Positions 5,773 through 14,799 of a stretch of 52,922 bases of DNA are shown in pieces (the first letter of the stretch is position 1; the number at the start of each line of letters is the position of its first letter). Origin of the DNA: Candidatus Marsarchaeota archaeon (GTDB lineage: Archaea; Micrarchaeota; Micrarchaeia; Micrarchaeales; Micrarchaeaceae); assembly GCA_023473665.1 (NCBI GenBank), contig JAMCYM010000001.1, forward strand, positions 1-52,922, written 5' to 3'. Below the pieces are notes generated by a model, which was not told the origin of the DNA, made no database searches, and worked only from the letters and a program-made list of their open reading frames with translations. A program made the translations under genes and the position numbers.

Positions 5773-8214
5773 CTACGCGCCGCTAGCCTGCGTCCCTTCG
5801 GTTCCGCCCTCTATTACCCTTGCGTCGACCACTTTCGCACCGTTCTGCAGGCGCATTATCCTAACGCCCTGCGCGCCCCTGCCAGTTACGCGTATCGAAT
5901 CGATAGGTATGTCTATTGACACGCCAAGCGAGTTCACCACAAGCAGCTTGTCATATTTGTTGGCAGGCATCACCCTTACAACCTCACCGGTCTTTTCTGT
6001 AACCCTGAGGTTTATCACGCCCCTGCCGCCGCGCCCCTGCAGCCTGTACCGGTCTGCCTGCGTTATCTTTCCGAAGCCATTGCCTGTTACTGTTAGCACG
6101 TCGCTGTCATGCCTTACCGGCGCTATATTGACTACGGTGTCGCCTTGCCTGACCCGCATGCCTCTCACCCCGTGAGCGACCCTGCTCATTGGTCGCAGCG
6201 TTTTCTCCTCGAACCTCAACGCAAAACCGCCCTTGGTCGCGATGAACAGCTCGTTCCCCCCGTCCGAGAGTGCCACGTCTGCGAGTGTGTCGCCCTGAAG
6301 CAATGGTATGGCCTTTATGCCGTTCGATCTCGGCCTTGAGAAGAGCTCAGCCTTAACCCTCTTTATCTTCCCGTTCCTTGTAATGAACACGAGAAACTTG
6401 CCTGTGAAAACGCGCGTGTTGACTATGCGCGCTATGTGCTCGCCCTCCTCAAGCCTGATGAGGTTCACTGCGGGCTTTCCGCTGCTGTACCTGTTGCCTT
6501 CCGGCACCTCGTAGGCCTTCAGCCAGTAAGCCCTGCCCTTGTCTGATATGGCGAGCAAGTAGTCCTTTGCCATGCATCCAACTACCTGCCTGACAAAATC
6601 TCCTTCGCGCAGGTCTATCGTTATCACGCCCCTGCCGCCGCGCCCCTGCAGCCTGTACTCCTCCGTCCTGATGCGTTTCAGGTAGTCGCCCTTTGTCAGT
6701 ATTATGGTGCTCGGCTCGTCCTTTATCAGGTCCTCTCTTGCGACCGCCCCTGCTTCGTCGTCTCCCTGCTCTATGGTAGTGCGCCTGGCGCGCGCGTAGC
6801 GCTTCTTTATCTCTGATGTTTCGTCCTTTATGATCCTGTAGACCATGCTCTCGTCAGCAAGCACCTTGTTTAGGTACTCTATTGTCTTGCCGAGGTCGTC
6901 CTGCTCCTTCACCAGCGTGGCGTTCTCAAGGCTGGTGAGCCTGCTGAGCCTCATGTCTAGTACGGCGTTCGCCTGCTTCTCCGACATTCCGACCCGCTCC
7001 ATGAGCGCAGCCCTGGCATCTTTCACGTCGCGGCTTTTCCTTATCAGCGCCACCACCGTGTCTATGCTGGCTATCGCCTTCACGAGTCCCTCGACTATGT
7101 GCAGGCGGTCCCGTGCCACCCCCAAATCGTACTGCGAGCGGTTCTTTATGACGCTGAACCTGTGGTCCACGAACACCCTTATCATGTCACGCAAATTCAG
7201 CGTAAGGAGACGGTTGCCTATCACCGCTATGTTCATGACCGGCATCGAGGTCTGCATCTGTGTGTGCATGTAGAGCTGGTTCAGCACGTAATCCGGGCTG
7301 GCGTCGTGCCTCACGTCTACGACCACGCGTATGCCGCTCTTGTCGCTCTCGTCCCTTACGTTGCCTATGCCCGATATCGTTTTGTTCCTTGCCAGCTCGG
7401 CTATGCGCTCCAGCATCATGGCCTTGTTGACAGTGTATGGTATCTCCGTTATGATTATGCGCTGGCTCTTTCCCTCCTTCTCTATCGACGTGCGCGCCCT
7501 TATCACCACCAGACCCCTGCCTGTCGTGTAAGCGCTTTCAAGAGCGTTGTTGTAGAATGCGATACCTCCTGTAGGGAAGTCCGGCCCCTTCACGTACGAG
7601 AGCAGGTCTGAAGAGGTGATGTCCCTGTTGGCCACGTACGCGTTTATTGCGTCGCACACCTCGCCTAGGTTGTGCGGCAGTATGTTAGTTGCCACTCCGA
7701 CTGCAATCCCAGACGCGCCGTTGACAAGAAGATTTGGCACCTTCGAGGGCAGCACCACGGGCTCCTCTTCCGTGTTGTCGAAGTTGGGCATCATTGGCAC
7801 TGCCTTCTTGTCTAGGTCGAGTAGCATGTCCTCGGCCATTCCCCTAAGCCTTACCTCCGTGTACCTTTGCGCCGCGGGCGGATCCCCGTCAATGTCACCC
7901 ATGTTCCCCTGGCCCTCGACAAGCAGGTGGTTCATGGAGAAATCTTGCGCCATCCTCGCGAGCGTCTCGTATGCAGCGATGTCCCCATGTGGGTGATATT
8001 TGCCTATGACCTCTCCGACCACCCTGGCGCTCTTCTTCGTGGGCTTGTCATGCGTGTTGCCAAGCATGTACATAGCATAGAGAATGCGCCTTTGCGCGGG
8101 CTTCAGCCCATCGCGCGCATCAGGCAGCGCCCTGCCTATTATCACGCTCATCGCGTAGTCGATGTAGCTTGACTGCATCTCGTTCTCTATTGCCACTTCG
8201 ATGTCTTCAGCCAT
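5773..8214 (-). CDS. gyrA: DNA gyrase subunit A
   Basis: Breakage-reunion subunit of a bacterial-type topoisomerase II that introduces negative supercoils using ATP hydrolysed by GyrB. The 813 residues include the catalytic tyrosine Y118 in [10 protein letters not shown], the winged-helix region with KYHPHGD, and a C-terminal beta-pinwheel. The GyrA box needed for DNA wrapping appears as QGRGGRGV at about residue 521 and again, identically, near 725. The quinolone-region residues equal to E. coli S83 and D87 are I79 and E83. MAEDIEV at 8214 is the natural start, ten bases after gyrB; the frame is open 25 codons further but inside gyrB. Gyrase in archaea is regarded as of bacterial origin. Confidence 0.96.
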   Translation of the reverse strand: MAEDIEVAIENEMQSSYIDYAMSVIIGRALPDARDGLKPAQRRILYAMYMLGNTHDKPTKKSARVVGEVIGKYHPHGDIAAYETLARMAQDFSMNHLLVEGQGNMGDIDGDPPAAQRYTEVRLRGMAEDMLLDLDKKAVPMMPNFDNTEEEPVVLPSKVPNLLVNGASGIAVGVATNILPHNLGEVCDAINAYVANRDITSSDLLSYVKGPDFPTGGIAFYNNALESAYTTGRGLVVIRARTSIEKEGKSQRIIITEIPYTVNKAMMLERIAELARNKTISGIGNVRDESDKSGIRVVVDVRHDASPDYVLNQLYMHTQMQTSMPVMNIAVIGNRLLTLNLRDMIRVFVDHRFSVIKNRSQYDLGVARDRLHIVEGLVKAIASIDTVVALIRKSRDVKDARAALMERVGMSEKQANAVLDMRLSRLTSLENATLVKEQDDLGKTIEYLNKVLADESMVYRIIKDETSEIKKRYARARRTTIEQGDDEAGAVAREDLIKDEPSTIILTKGDYLKRIRTEEYRLQGRGGRGVITIDLREGDFVRQVVGCMAKDYLLAISDKGRAYWLKAYEVPEGNRYSSGKPAVNLIRLEEGEHIARIVNTRVFTGKFLVFITRNGKIKRVKAELFSRPRSNGIKAIPLLQGDTLADVALSDGGNELFIATKGGFALRFEEKTLRPMSRVAHGVRGMRVRQGDTVVNIAPVRHDSDVLTVTGNGFGKITQADRYRLQGRGGRGVINLRVTEKTGEVVRVMPANKYDKLLVVNSLGVSIDIPIDSIRVTGRGAQGVRIMRLQNGAKVVDARVIEGGTEGTQASGA
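6012..6049. repeat. 38-bp direct repeat inside gyrA, copy 1
   Basis: This 38-base stretch is identical to 6621-6658 by inspection. It encodes the second, distal QGRGGRGV box of the GyrA pinwheel. Identity at silent positions as well as coding ones points to recent duplication or gene conversion. Confidence 0.85.
6621..6658. repeat. 38-bp direct repeat inside gyrA, copy 2
   Basis: Second copy of the 38-base repeat, encoding the first (canonical) GyrA box. It lies 609 bases from copy 1 in the same orientation and frame, so recombination between the copies would remove exactly 203 codons in frame. Confidence 0.85.
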
Positions 8215-8224
8215 CCATGCACCA

Positions 8225-10129
8225 TCACACGTCGAGGAACGCCACCTCTGTAGAATGCTCCTCGAGGAACTTCCTGCGCTTCTCCACATCCACGCCCATC
8301 AGTATGGTGAACATGGTGTTGGCAAGCTCCACGTCCTTGATTGCAACCTTTTTCAACACACGCTTCGACGGGTCCATTGTAGTGCTCCAGAGCTGCTCCG
8401 GGTTCATCTCTCCAAGGCCCTTATAACGCTGCACCTCGGCCCTGTCTCCCGCATCGTGCATGATCCTGTTGAGCTCCGCGTCGCTGTACGCATACTTCAC
8501 GTCCTTCCCGTTCGCAATCCTGTACAGCGGAGGCTGCGCTATGTACACATGGCCCTGCTCTATCAAGGGCCTGAGGTACCTGTAGAAGAAGGTCAGCAGC
8601 AGCGTCTTTATGTGGCTGCCGTCAACGTCAGCATCTGCCAGCAGGATTATCTTGCCGTACCTGAGGTTCTGCGCGTTGAAGCCCTCCTTTATTCCTGTGC
8701 CAAATGCTGTTACCATCGTATGCAGCTCAGAGTTGCCAAATATCTTTTCCACTGAGGCCTTCTCGACATTGAGCACCTTGCCCCTCAGCGGCAATATTGC
8801 CTGGTAGATTCTGTCGCGCCCCTGCTTGCTTGACCCTCCTGCACTGTTGCCCTCCACTATGAAAATCTCAGCCTTTTCTGGATCTGTTTCTATGCAATCG
8901 GCCAGCTTGCCCGGCAGTACTGCGCTGTCGAACACGCTCTTCTTTCTGGCGAGCTCACGCGCCCTCCTTGCGGCCTCACGCGCCTCCGCGCTCTTCGCAA
9001 CCTTCGCGAGCATCTTCTCGGCCTCTCCAGGGTGCTCATCGAGATAGTAGGAGAGCTGCGTGTACAATACGCTCTCCAATACGGTCTTTATGGTGGTGTT
9101 GCCGAGCTTCTCCTTGGTCTGGCCCTCAAATTCCGGATTCTGCATCAGCACCGAAACTATCGCTACAAGGCCTTCGCGCGTGTCCTCGCCCTCTATCGCA
9201 GGCAAATCTTTTTTCGCGCCCTTCTGTACGTAGTTTGTTATCGCCCGTGTCAGCGCGGCCCTGAAACCTGCAATGTGCGTGCCTCCTTCAGGCGTCTTTA
9301 TCTTGTTGACGAAAGAGAGCACCTCCTCGCTGTAAGAGTCTATGTACTGCAGCGCCACATCGACGCTTATAGAATCTACGCTCTTTGAGATTATGACCGG
9401 TTTGGTAAGGGCTGTCCGGCCGTTCTTGATGAATTCCAGGAAGTCAACAAGGCCGTTCTTGGATGCGTATTCTATGGCAGAACCCTGCCCCTCTCTTGAA
9501 TCTGTCAGGTATATGTGAAGACCCGGGCACAGGAACGAAAGATCGTGGAGCCTTTCAGTGAGCGCGATCGTGTCAAACCTGTGCATCTGGAATATCTCAG
9601 AATCCGGTTTGAAGCGTATTGTGGTGCCATTGGCGCCATCAGAACTGCCAATCTCCTGGAGCTGCGTGGCCGGCACTCCGCGTCCGAACCTCTGCCTGAA
9701 AGTCTTGCCGTCCCTGTTTACCGTTACATCGACGTATTCTGATAGGGCATTGACTACGGTCAGTCCGACGCCGTGCAGCCCGCCAGACACCTTGTACGCG
9801 CCGCTGTTGAATTTGGCGCCTGCATGCAGCGAGGTCATTATCACCTCAAGCGCAGGCCTGTTCTCCTTTGGCATTATGTCTGTCGGTATGCCCCTGCCAT
9901 CATCCGTGACTTCTGCCACGTCCATATCGTCCTCCCTTGCCAGGGTTATGCGTATGTTCTTGCAGTAGCCGGCAAGGAATTCGTCGACCGCGTTGTCAAG
10001 CACTTCGTAGAGCAGGTGGAGGTAGCCCGCGCTGCCAGTCGAGCCGATGTACATGGCAGGCCTCTTCCTCACTCCAAGAGGCCCAGAGAGCACAACGATA
10101 TCTTTAGCGCTGTAACTGTTATCGCTCAT
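8225..10129 (-). CDS. gyrB: DNA gyrase subunit B
   Basis: ATPase subunit of bacterial-type gyrase, 634 residues. The N-terminal GHKL ATPase domain shows [24 protein letters not shown] and the [17 protein letters not shown] lid. The transducer domain follows, then the Toprim domain with [31 protein letters not shown] and [11 protein letters not shown], and the C-terminal tail with [14 protein letters not shown]. The length is that of the short GyrB form without the enterobacterial insert. It is upstream of gyrA in one transcript. Several A/T-rich TATA-like elements on the minus strand lie between 10150 and 10240, shared with the divergent radical SAM gene. Confidence 0.97.
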   Translation of the reverse strand: MSDNSYSAKDIVVLSGPLGVRKRPAMYIGSTGSAGYLHLLYEVLDNAVDEFLAGYCKNIRITLAREDDMDVAEVTDDGRGIPTDIMPKENRPALEVIMTSLHAGAKFNSGAYKVSGGLHGVGLTVVNALSEYVDVTVNRDGKTFRQRFGRGVPATQLQEIGSSDGANGTTIRFKPDSEIFQMHRFDTIALTERLHDLSFLCPGLHIYLTDSREGQGSAIEYASKNGLVDFLEFIKNGRTALTKPVIISKSVDSISVDVALQYIDSYSEEVLSFVNKIKTPEGGTHIAGFRAALTRAITNYVQKGAKKDLPAIEGEDTREGLVAIVSVLMQNPEFEGQTKEKLGNTTIKTVLESVLYTQLSYYLDEHPGEAEKMLAKVAKSAEAREAARRARELARKKSVFDSAVLPGKLADCIETDPEKAEIFIVEGNSAGGSSKQGRDRIYQAILPLRGKVLNVEKASVEKIFGNSELHTMVTAFGTGIKEGFNAQNLRYGKIILLADADVDGSHIKTLLLTFFYRYLRPLIEQGHVYIAQPPLYRIANGKDVKYAYSDAELNRIMHDAGDRAEVQRYKGLGEMNPEQLWSTTMDPSKRVLKKVAIKDVELANTMFTILMGVDVEKRRKFLEEHSTEVAFLDV

Positions 10130-10314
10130 TTTATCAGCTAGGCAAAGACGCGAAACAACCCCTAATTATCGCCTTAAAATAGCTTGGGATTTTACATTTA
10201 AAACCCTTTTGGTGACTACCTGAAAATGATATAAAGATTGCGTTTTCTGCTGCAAACGTGCACTTCCAAATGCAGGCACGGAAAGGATAAATATCACAAT
10301 ACAAAAGTAAGATT
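10130..10314. promoter_or_regulatory. Divergent promoter region between gyrB and the radical SAM gene
   Basis: This 185-base gap has no convincing gene. TATA-like runs for the minus strand occur near 10172-10180, 10196-10205 and 10228-10238; one for the plus strand (GGATAAATAT, 10284-10293) lies about 25 bases before the ATG at 10315, suggesting a leaderless transcript there. Confidence 0.4.
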
Positions 10315-11367
10315 ATGATTAGGGAAGCGAAACTCTGGCGCAGGAGCGGCGATAGGGTTGTGTGTACGGCCTGTGCTCGCCAATGCTCAATTCCAGACGG
10401 TTCGGGCGGATTCTGCTTCATACGCAGGAACATTGGTGGAAAGCTGGTGCTGATGAGCTATGGCGTAATATCTGCGATGCAGGTTGATCCTATAGAAAAG
10501 AAGCCTTTCAACCATTTCATGCCAGGCACCTACGTTCTGGGCATAGGCACATCATCATGCAACTTCGGCTGCCTGTTCTGCCAGAACCACAACATATCGA
10601 AGGAACGCGAAATAACCGGTCTCGAAATGACCCCCGAGCAGGTGGTCGGAACCGCGATAAAACAGCATGCACGCGGTATCGCATTCACTTACAACGAACC
10701 AACGATATTCATAGAGTTCGCTATCGATGTAGCAGAGCTCGCCCACAGGCGTGGCCTCTCAACGATGTTCGTCAGCAACGGCTTCATGACCAAGGAAGCA
10801 ATAGCGCTGATGAAAGGGAAGATAGACGCCGTTGCAGTGGACTTCAAAGGCAACGGCGAGCGCATATTCTCGAACAAGTATGAGATGGTGACGTCAAACG
10901 AGCCCGTAAAAGAAGCCCTCCTCGAGATGAAAAAGGCCGGAATACACATAGAGATAACCGACCTCATCGTTCCCCGCGTTGGCGACTCGGTGCATGCGTG
11001 CAGCGAACTGGCGCGATGGATCCATGATAATCTTGGGCCTGACACCCCTATTCAGTTCACCAGGTTCTATCCTGATTACAAGATGCTGGACTATCCGCAA
11101 ACTCCATTCGAGACGCTGCAAAAGCACTATGACGCAGCCAAAGCTGAAGGGCTAAACTACGTCTACATAGGTAACGTGCCTGGTACCAAGTACGAGCACA
11201 CTTACTGCCCATCGTGCGGAAACGCAGTAATAAAGCGCGAGGGCTATGTGATAACTGGCTGGGAACTTGACTCAGAAAACAGGTGCCGCAGATGCGGCAC
11301 TCCGATACCTATAATAGGCAAGAAGCCCGTCCTTTTCACAGACAGGGGGATAAGCGTCCTATACTGA
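10315..11367 (+). CDS. AmmeMemoRadiSam system radical SAM enzyme
   Basis: A 350-residue radical SAM protein of the type that accompanies AMMECR1 and Memo proteins; the substrate is unknown. The 4Fe-4S ligands are C82, C86 and C89 in SSCNFGCLFCQNHNIS. An N-terminal cysteine set (C17, C20, C24, C34) and a C-terminal zinc-ribbon-like part (CPSCG and CRRCG) flank the barrel, as usual for the family. GIAFTYNEPTIF and MFVSNGFM are further family blocks. It is monocistronic here: neither an AMMECR1 nor a Memo gene is visible in the window, so the partners, if any, are elsewhere. PflA-type activase is the nearest alternative description. Confidence 0.88.
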   Translation: MIREAKLWRRSGDRVVCTACARQCSIPDGSGGFCFIRRNIGGKLVLMSYGVISAMQVDPIEKKPFNHFMPGTYVLGIGTSSCNFGCLFCQNHNISKEREITGLEMTPEQVVGTAIKQHARGIAFTYNEPTIFIEFAIDVAELAHRRGLSTMFVSNGFMTKEAIALMKGKIDAVAVDFKGNGERIFSNKYEMVTSNEPVKEALLEMKKAGIHIEITDLIVPRVGDSVHACSELARWIHDNLGPDTPIQFTRFYPDYKMLDYPQTPFETLQKHYDAAKAEGLNYVYIGNVPGTKYEHTYCPSCGNAVIKREGYVITGWELDSENRCRRCGTPIPIIGKKPVLFTDRGISVLY

Positions 11368-11445
11368 TTCTACACAATGCCCTCCCGTACCACGGTTGAC
11401 TGACGCTAGGCGGTAGTAAAAAAGAGTAGCGGCGCTGCAGTGCTA

Positions 11446-11453
11446 ATTTATAG
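11446..11453 (+). promoter_or_regulatory. TATA box of the VKOR gene
   Basis: ATTTATAG lies about 27 bases upstream of the VKOR ATG at 11477, predicting an essentially leaderless transcript. Confidence 0.45.
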
Positions 11454-11476
11454 AAGTTCAACTGATAGATAATATT

Positions 11477-11881
11477 ATGAAGAAGCTCAAGCTCATAGCC
11501 CTGGCGCTACTGCTGATAGGTCTTGCAGATTCGTCATATCTCACATTGGAGCATTTCGGGAGTGTGCCTCTTGTCTGCCCTGTTAATCGCATTATAAACT
11601 GCTTCACGGTGCTCACCAGCAGGTATTCCGTTGTTTTCGGGGTACCGCTTGCGGTAGCCGGGCTTATATGGGCGGCTGTAATGCTCATTCTTTTAGCATA
11701 CAGCGCCTCGCAGGTATCGAAGACTATTACCCCCATATGGGGCTTTATCGGAGCTGCTGGAGTAGCGTACTCATTGATAGCGCAGTACCTGCTAGGAAAC
11801 ATATGCGTATACTGCGCCACATTGGACGCAACAATAATATTGTTTCTCATTGCTGTTTATTTTGGGGTCATGCGGAAATAG
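11477..11881 (+). CDS. Vitamin K epoxide reductase (VKOR) family protein
   Basis: A 134-residue membrane protein with four predicted spans. In bacteria and archaea such proteins reoxidise a thioredoxin-like partner and pass electrons to a quinone, driving disulfide formation outside the membrane. Both cysteine pairs are present: C34 and C42 in CPVNRIINC, and the active-site C110-V-Y-C113 near the C-terminus, plus the FGVPLAVAGL turn. No thioredoxin domain is fused, so a separate partner is needed; the DUF929 protein at 36593-37438 is a candidate. The HD-domain gene starts 11 bases downstream. Confidence 0.92.
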   Translation: MKKLKLIALALLLIGLADSSYLTLEHFGSVPLVCPVNRIINCFTVLTSRYSVVFGVPLAVAGLIWAAVMLILLAYSASQVSKTITPIWGFIGAAGVAYSLIAQYLLGNICVYCATLDATIILFLIAVYFGVMRK

Positions 11882-11892
11882 TTGGTGGTAGT

Positions 11893-13011
11893 TTGTATAT
11901 CAGGGATCCGGTTCTTCAGGAAATACACGCCACATCCGACGAGGAGCGCATAATAGACACCAACGAGTTCCAGCGCCTGAGGCGCGTGTCCCAGCTCGGG
12001 TTCGCAAATCTGGTATACCCTGGTGCGACAGGCACCAGGTTTGAGCATTCGCTCGGCACCATGCGCATAACCAAAGACCTTTCCATCAACCTATACGGGA
12101 AAATAGACCCCGAACTATCGGTCGCTGGCCTGCTGCACGACGTAGGCCATACGCCATATTCGCATGCAACAGAGCCCGTCTTCATGCATCGTCTGCGCAA
12201 GACGCATGAACAGCTCGGCCGGGATATGATAATGGCAGGCCCGCTGCATGATGCGATACAGGATTCCAGCCTTTCATTAAAAAAGGTTCTCAGCGGCTTC
12301 GATGGCAATGGCAAAGGTACCATAATAACGGGTCCTCTCGGTTCTGACCGGCTCGATTACCTGATGCGCGACGCTTATCAAACAGGAGTAGCGTACGGAA
12401 TAATCGACTATGTTCGCATTAAGAACAGGCTCGCCTACAGGAACGGGAAGCCAGCCATATACCTGAACGGTGTCGACGGCGCAGAATCAATGCTTATTGC
12501 CAGATACTACATGCTATCATCAGTATATTTCCATCACACATCTGTTATAGCGTCAAGTATGTTCAACAAGGCCCTTGATGCATGCATATCATCAGGCGAG
12601 ATAGATCCAAAGGAAGCTGCAAGGTTTGAAGACCTGCGGCTTTCAGAGGCACTGCTGCATTCGAAATCAGGATCGAAGCTTGCAAAGGATGTAGAGGAAA
12701 GGAAGCTGTTCAAGCGCGCATACTATATCGACAGCCTTGATGTCGACCTGAAGAAGGGGGAACTAGAGTCGGCGCTCGGGCACGCCGGATTGGACTATAA
12801 CGACTACGTAGTAGAGATAAACCACTTCAAGGGCGGGCATGACGACATTATGGTGATCGACAAGGACGGGAGCAGGATGGGCCTTCTCAGCAAAATATCT
12901 CCGCTGTTCAATGCTTTGCTCGGCATGCTGAGCAGGCGGAGCATAGTGCTGGCAGCATGCGAGCCTGTAAACGTCGCCCGCGCCAGAATCGCGCTTCGCA
13001 AGGCTTTATAA
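11893..13011 (+). CDS. HD-domain phosphohydrolase (SAMHD1/dGTPase-like)
   Basis: A 372-residue metal-dependent phosphohydrolase of the family that includes SAMHD1 and dGTP triphosphohydrolases. The HD metal site is complete: H52 in RFEHSLGT, H82-D83 in LLHDVGHTPYSH, and the distal Asp in GSDRLDYLMRD. The substrate is not predictable; archaeal relatives may act on dNTPs or other nucleotides. I place the start at TTG 11893, giving MYIRDPVLQEIHA, because it matches the family N-terminus and GGTGG lies just upstream; the frame is open back to 11668 but that part overlaps VKOR. tRNA-Lys follows 25 bases after the stop. Confidence 0.88.
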   Translation: MYIRDPVLQEIHATSDEERIIDTNEFQRLRRVSQLGFANLVYPGATGTRFEHSLGTMRITKDLSINLYGKIDPELSVAGLLHDVGHTPYSHATEPVFMHRLRKTHEQLGRDMIMAGPLHDAIQDSSLSLKKVLSGFDGNGKGTIITGPLGSDRLDYLMRDAYQTGVAYGIIDYVRIKNRLAYRNGKPAIYLNGVDGAESMLIARYYMLSSVYFHHTSVIASSMFNKALDACISSGEIDPKEAARFEDLRLSEALLHSKSGSKLAKDVEERKLFKRAYYIDSLDVDLKKGELESALGHAGLDYNDYVVEINHFKGGHDDIMVIDKDGSRMGLLSKISPLFNALLGMLSRRSIVLAACEPVNVARARIALRKAL

Positions 13012-13036
13012 TACTGCACCGGAAATAAATCCTCGT

Positions 13037-13110
13037 GGGTCCATAGCTCAGCTTGGTAGAGCGGCTGGCTCTTAACCAGCATGCCGGGGGTCCAAATCCC
13101 CCTGGACCCG
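13037..13110 (+). tRNA. tRNA-Lys (CTT)
   Basis: Acceptor GGGTCCA (13037-13043) pairs with TGGACCC (13103-13109); discriminator G13110. The anticodon stem GCTGG/CCAGC encloses CTCTTAA, giving anticodon CTT at 13071-13073. D arm GCTCAGCTTGGTAGAGC and T arm with GGTCCAAATC are normal. No intron and no encoded CCA. A TATA-like TTTATAATA (13004-13012) overlaps the end of the HD gene about 25 bases upstream. Confidence 0.96.
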
Positions 13111-13129
13111 CTAAATCTTTGGTTTTGCT

Positions 13130-13621
13130 TTGTCCCTGTCATATAATGATGCGACATCAGGCTGGGTAGCACTGCTTGCAATTGTAGCCATAGTGGTTGC
13201 ATTCAGGCTATACAGGGCGGCGAAGGGGACGAAGTACGGCGCGGGGCGCATCTACAGGCTGCCTGTCTTCTATGTTCTTTTCACAGCAATAGCTCTTGCC
13301 ACCTTATCTCTTACCGTTGCAGATATAACCTCAGCGGTCTTGGTCTTCGTCTTTGGAACCATAGTAGGCCTGCAGATTTCCGGAGGTGTAGCTTTCTCGA
13401 AGCGGAACGGAATGGTATACTACAAGCGCTCTTCAGCGGTGACGATGCTATGGCTTGCATCTTTCGTTGGCAGATTTGCGATCGAAGTGCTGTATCCTGG
13501 TAGCCATTATGCGCTGCTTGCAGTGGCGCTGTTGCTGGCTGGAACTACCGGGCTAATACTTGGAGAGGCGTTCCACATTAAAAAGGGTTATGAGCATTAC
13601 CGCAAGGGCGTTGACATATAA
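13130..13621 (+). CDS. Small integral membrane protein, possibly DUF1453/CcdC-like
   Basis: A 163-residue protein with four or five hydrophobic segments (about residues 11-28, 45-65, 68-85, 103-120, 125-146). The block around GLQISGGVAFSKRNGMVYYKRSS followed by a span with FVGRFAIEVLY is reminiscent of DUF1453/CcdC proteins, but the match is by eye and weak. The only usable start is TTG at 13130, 19 bases after tRNA-Lys; no ATG occurs for about 90 codons. It is convergent with endA. Function unknown. Confidence 0.6.
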   Translation: MSLSYNDATSGWVALLAIVAIVVAFRLYRAAKGTKYGAGRIYRLPVFYVLFTAIALATLSLTVADITSAVLVFVFGTIVGLQISGGVAFSKRNGMVYYKRSSAVTMLWLASFVGRFAIEVLYPGSHYALLAVALLLAGTTGLILGEAFHIKKGYEHYRKGVDI

Positions 13622-13632
13622 TGAACCGAAAG

Positions 13633-14799
13633 CTATGGCTGCATCCAGTCTATCTCGTAATACTCATAGTCGCTTTTGGGCAGGCTTATTATCCTTACCT
13701 TGTAATACGTGACAGACGTTTCCCTGTCAGCTATCGCGAGTATCAGCTCGAGCCTTCTTGATCTTGCCTCGTTTATCACAGCAGCAAGCTCGCTTCCGCC
13801 TATGTACTCGTTCTCACCCAACGACAGCATTGCATAACGAGGCGAGTCGCTACCCGGCACTTCTATGTTGCCGTTGTGCCTGTGGTATAACACAAAGTCT
13901 ATTGCAAGCTTCTTCCTCCTGCTCTTCCCAGGTATCGCAAGTATGAATGTCTTCCTTACAGAGTGCGCGACACGTATGGCACGCGCCCATTCAGATATGA
14001 GCAGTTTGGTGTCGCGTGGGAATACGTGCAGTACGTGTTTCGAATGTATCCATTCGCTGTCGGTCTTCACCGGGCTTGCACCAGGGAAGTACACCCTGAA
14101 ATGCGTCCCGAACTTGAAGCCTGACTTTATGACGTAGCCCTTGCTACGCCAATCCCTGTACACGTCGTATAGCTTCTGCGAGTCGAAGCGCCTGGCGATT
14201 GCTACATCCATCACCTGCTTCCTCGAGTAGTTCCTTATTCTGAGCGCGCCTGCATCAGCGAGGAAAAGCGTTTCATACACGTCAAGCTTGTTTAGCGTCC
14301 CATGCCCTGTGACCTTATATGTACCGAACTGCCCCAGCCAGTACTTTTCGTAGATTTCCTGCCCTGCGGCTGGATCGTCTATCACAGTGGTCATGTCACC
14401 TGGAAAGAACACCCCCTCAAAATACACTTCCTTGAGCCTTAGCTCCGAGGCAGGATATTTTTTAACTGTCGCGCTCTGGCTTGAAACAAGCCCTGGCGCC
14501 GGGGGCCTTATCATGAGCCCCCTGTCTTTCCAATCCTTATACGTGAAGTACCTGGCCATCAGCTTGCTTTTCTTTATGAACTCCTCCGCGATATCATTGA
14601 AGGTCATGGCCTTTCCAGAGCCGATTTCTGTGCATACTGCCTTTCTCACATCAACAAGGTAGAGAGCTTCCTCAACCATAAGGTCCAGCGTGTTGTTCTC
14701 ATAGCTGCCTATGTTACCGTTCTTCAGTATGTCTATGGTAGACTGGTCAGTCGCGAACAGGCGCTTCCGCTTGCGGTCGTAGGCTATCTCAAGAGTCAT
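13633..14799 (-). CDS. endA: tRNA-splicing endonuclease, fused three-unit type
   Basis: Cuts introns out of archaeal pre-tRNA at bulge-helix-bulge sites. At 388 residues it is about twice a homotetrameric EndA. Three units can be seen: an N-terminal EndA-like half (about 1-160, with VEEALYLVDVRKAV and RYFTYKDWKDRG), a full catalytic unit (about 165-290) and a C-terminal unit resembling the second half of EndA (about 295-388). The catalytic triad is Y237 (HFRVY), H252 (IHSKHVL) and K283 (HSVRKT). This alpha-N/alpha/beta-C arrangement is the epsilon-2 type described for ARMAN archaea. The ATG overlaps the dphB stop by four bases. A substrate, intron-bearing tRNA-Trp, lies at 39296. Confidence 0.94.
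   Translation of the reverse strand: MTLEIAYDRKRKRLFATDQSTIDILKNGNIGSYENNTLDLMVEEALYLVDVRKAVCTEIGSGKAMTFNDIAEEFIKKSKLMARYFTYKDWKDRGLMIRPPAPGLVSSQSATVKKYPASELRLKEVYFEGVFFPGDMTTVIDDPAAGQEIYEKYWLGQFGTYKVTGHGTLNKLDVYETLFLADAGALRIRNYSRKQVMDVAIARRFDSQKLYDVYRDWRSKGYVIKSGFKFGTHFRVYFPGASPVKTDSEWIHSKHVLHVFPRDTKLLISEWARAIRVAHSVRKTFILAIPGKSRRKKLAIDFVLYHRHNGNIEVPGSDSPRYAMLSLGENEYIGGSELAAVINEARSRRLELILAIADRETSVTYYKVRIISLPKSDYEYYEIDWMQP

Noticed and set aside
10134-10433. 99-codon minus-strand frame across the gyrB upstream region
   Set aside because: It covers the divergent promoter and the start of the radical SAM gene and shows no recognisable protein features.
11668-11892. Long N-terminal extension of the HD-domain protein
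   Set aside because: It overlaps the well-supported VKOR gene in another frame and is not family-like; TTG 11893 has a binding site.
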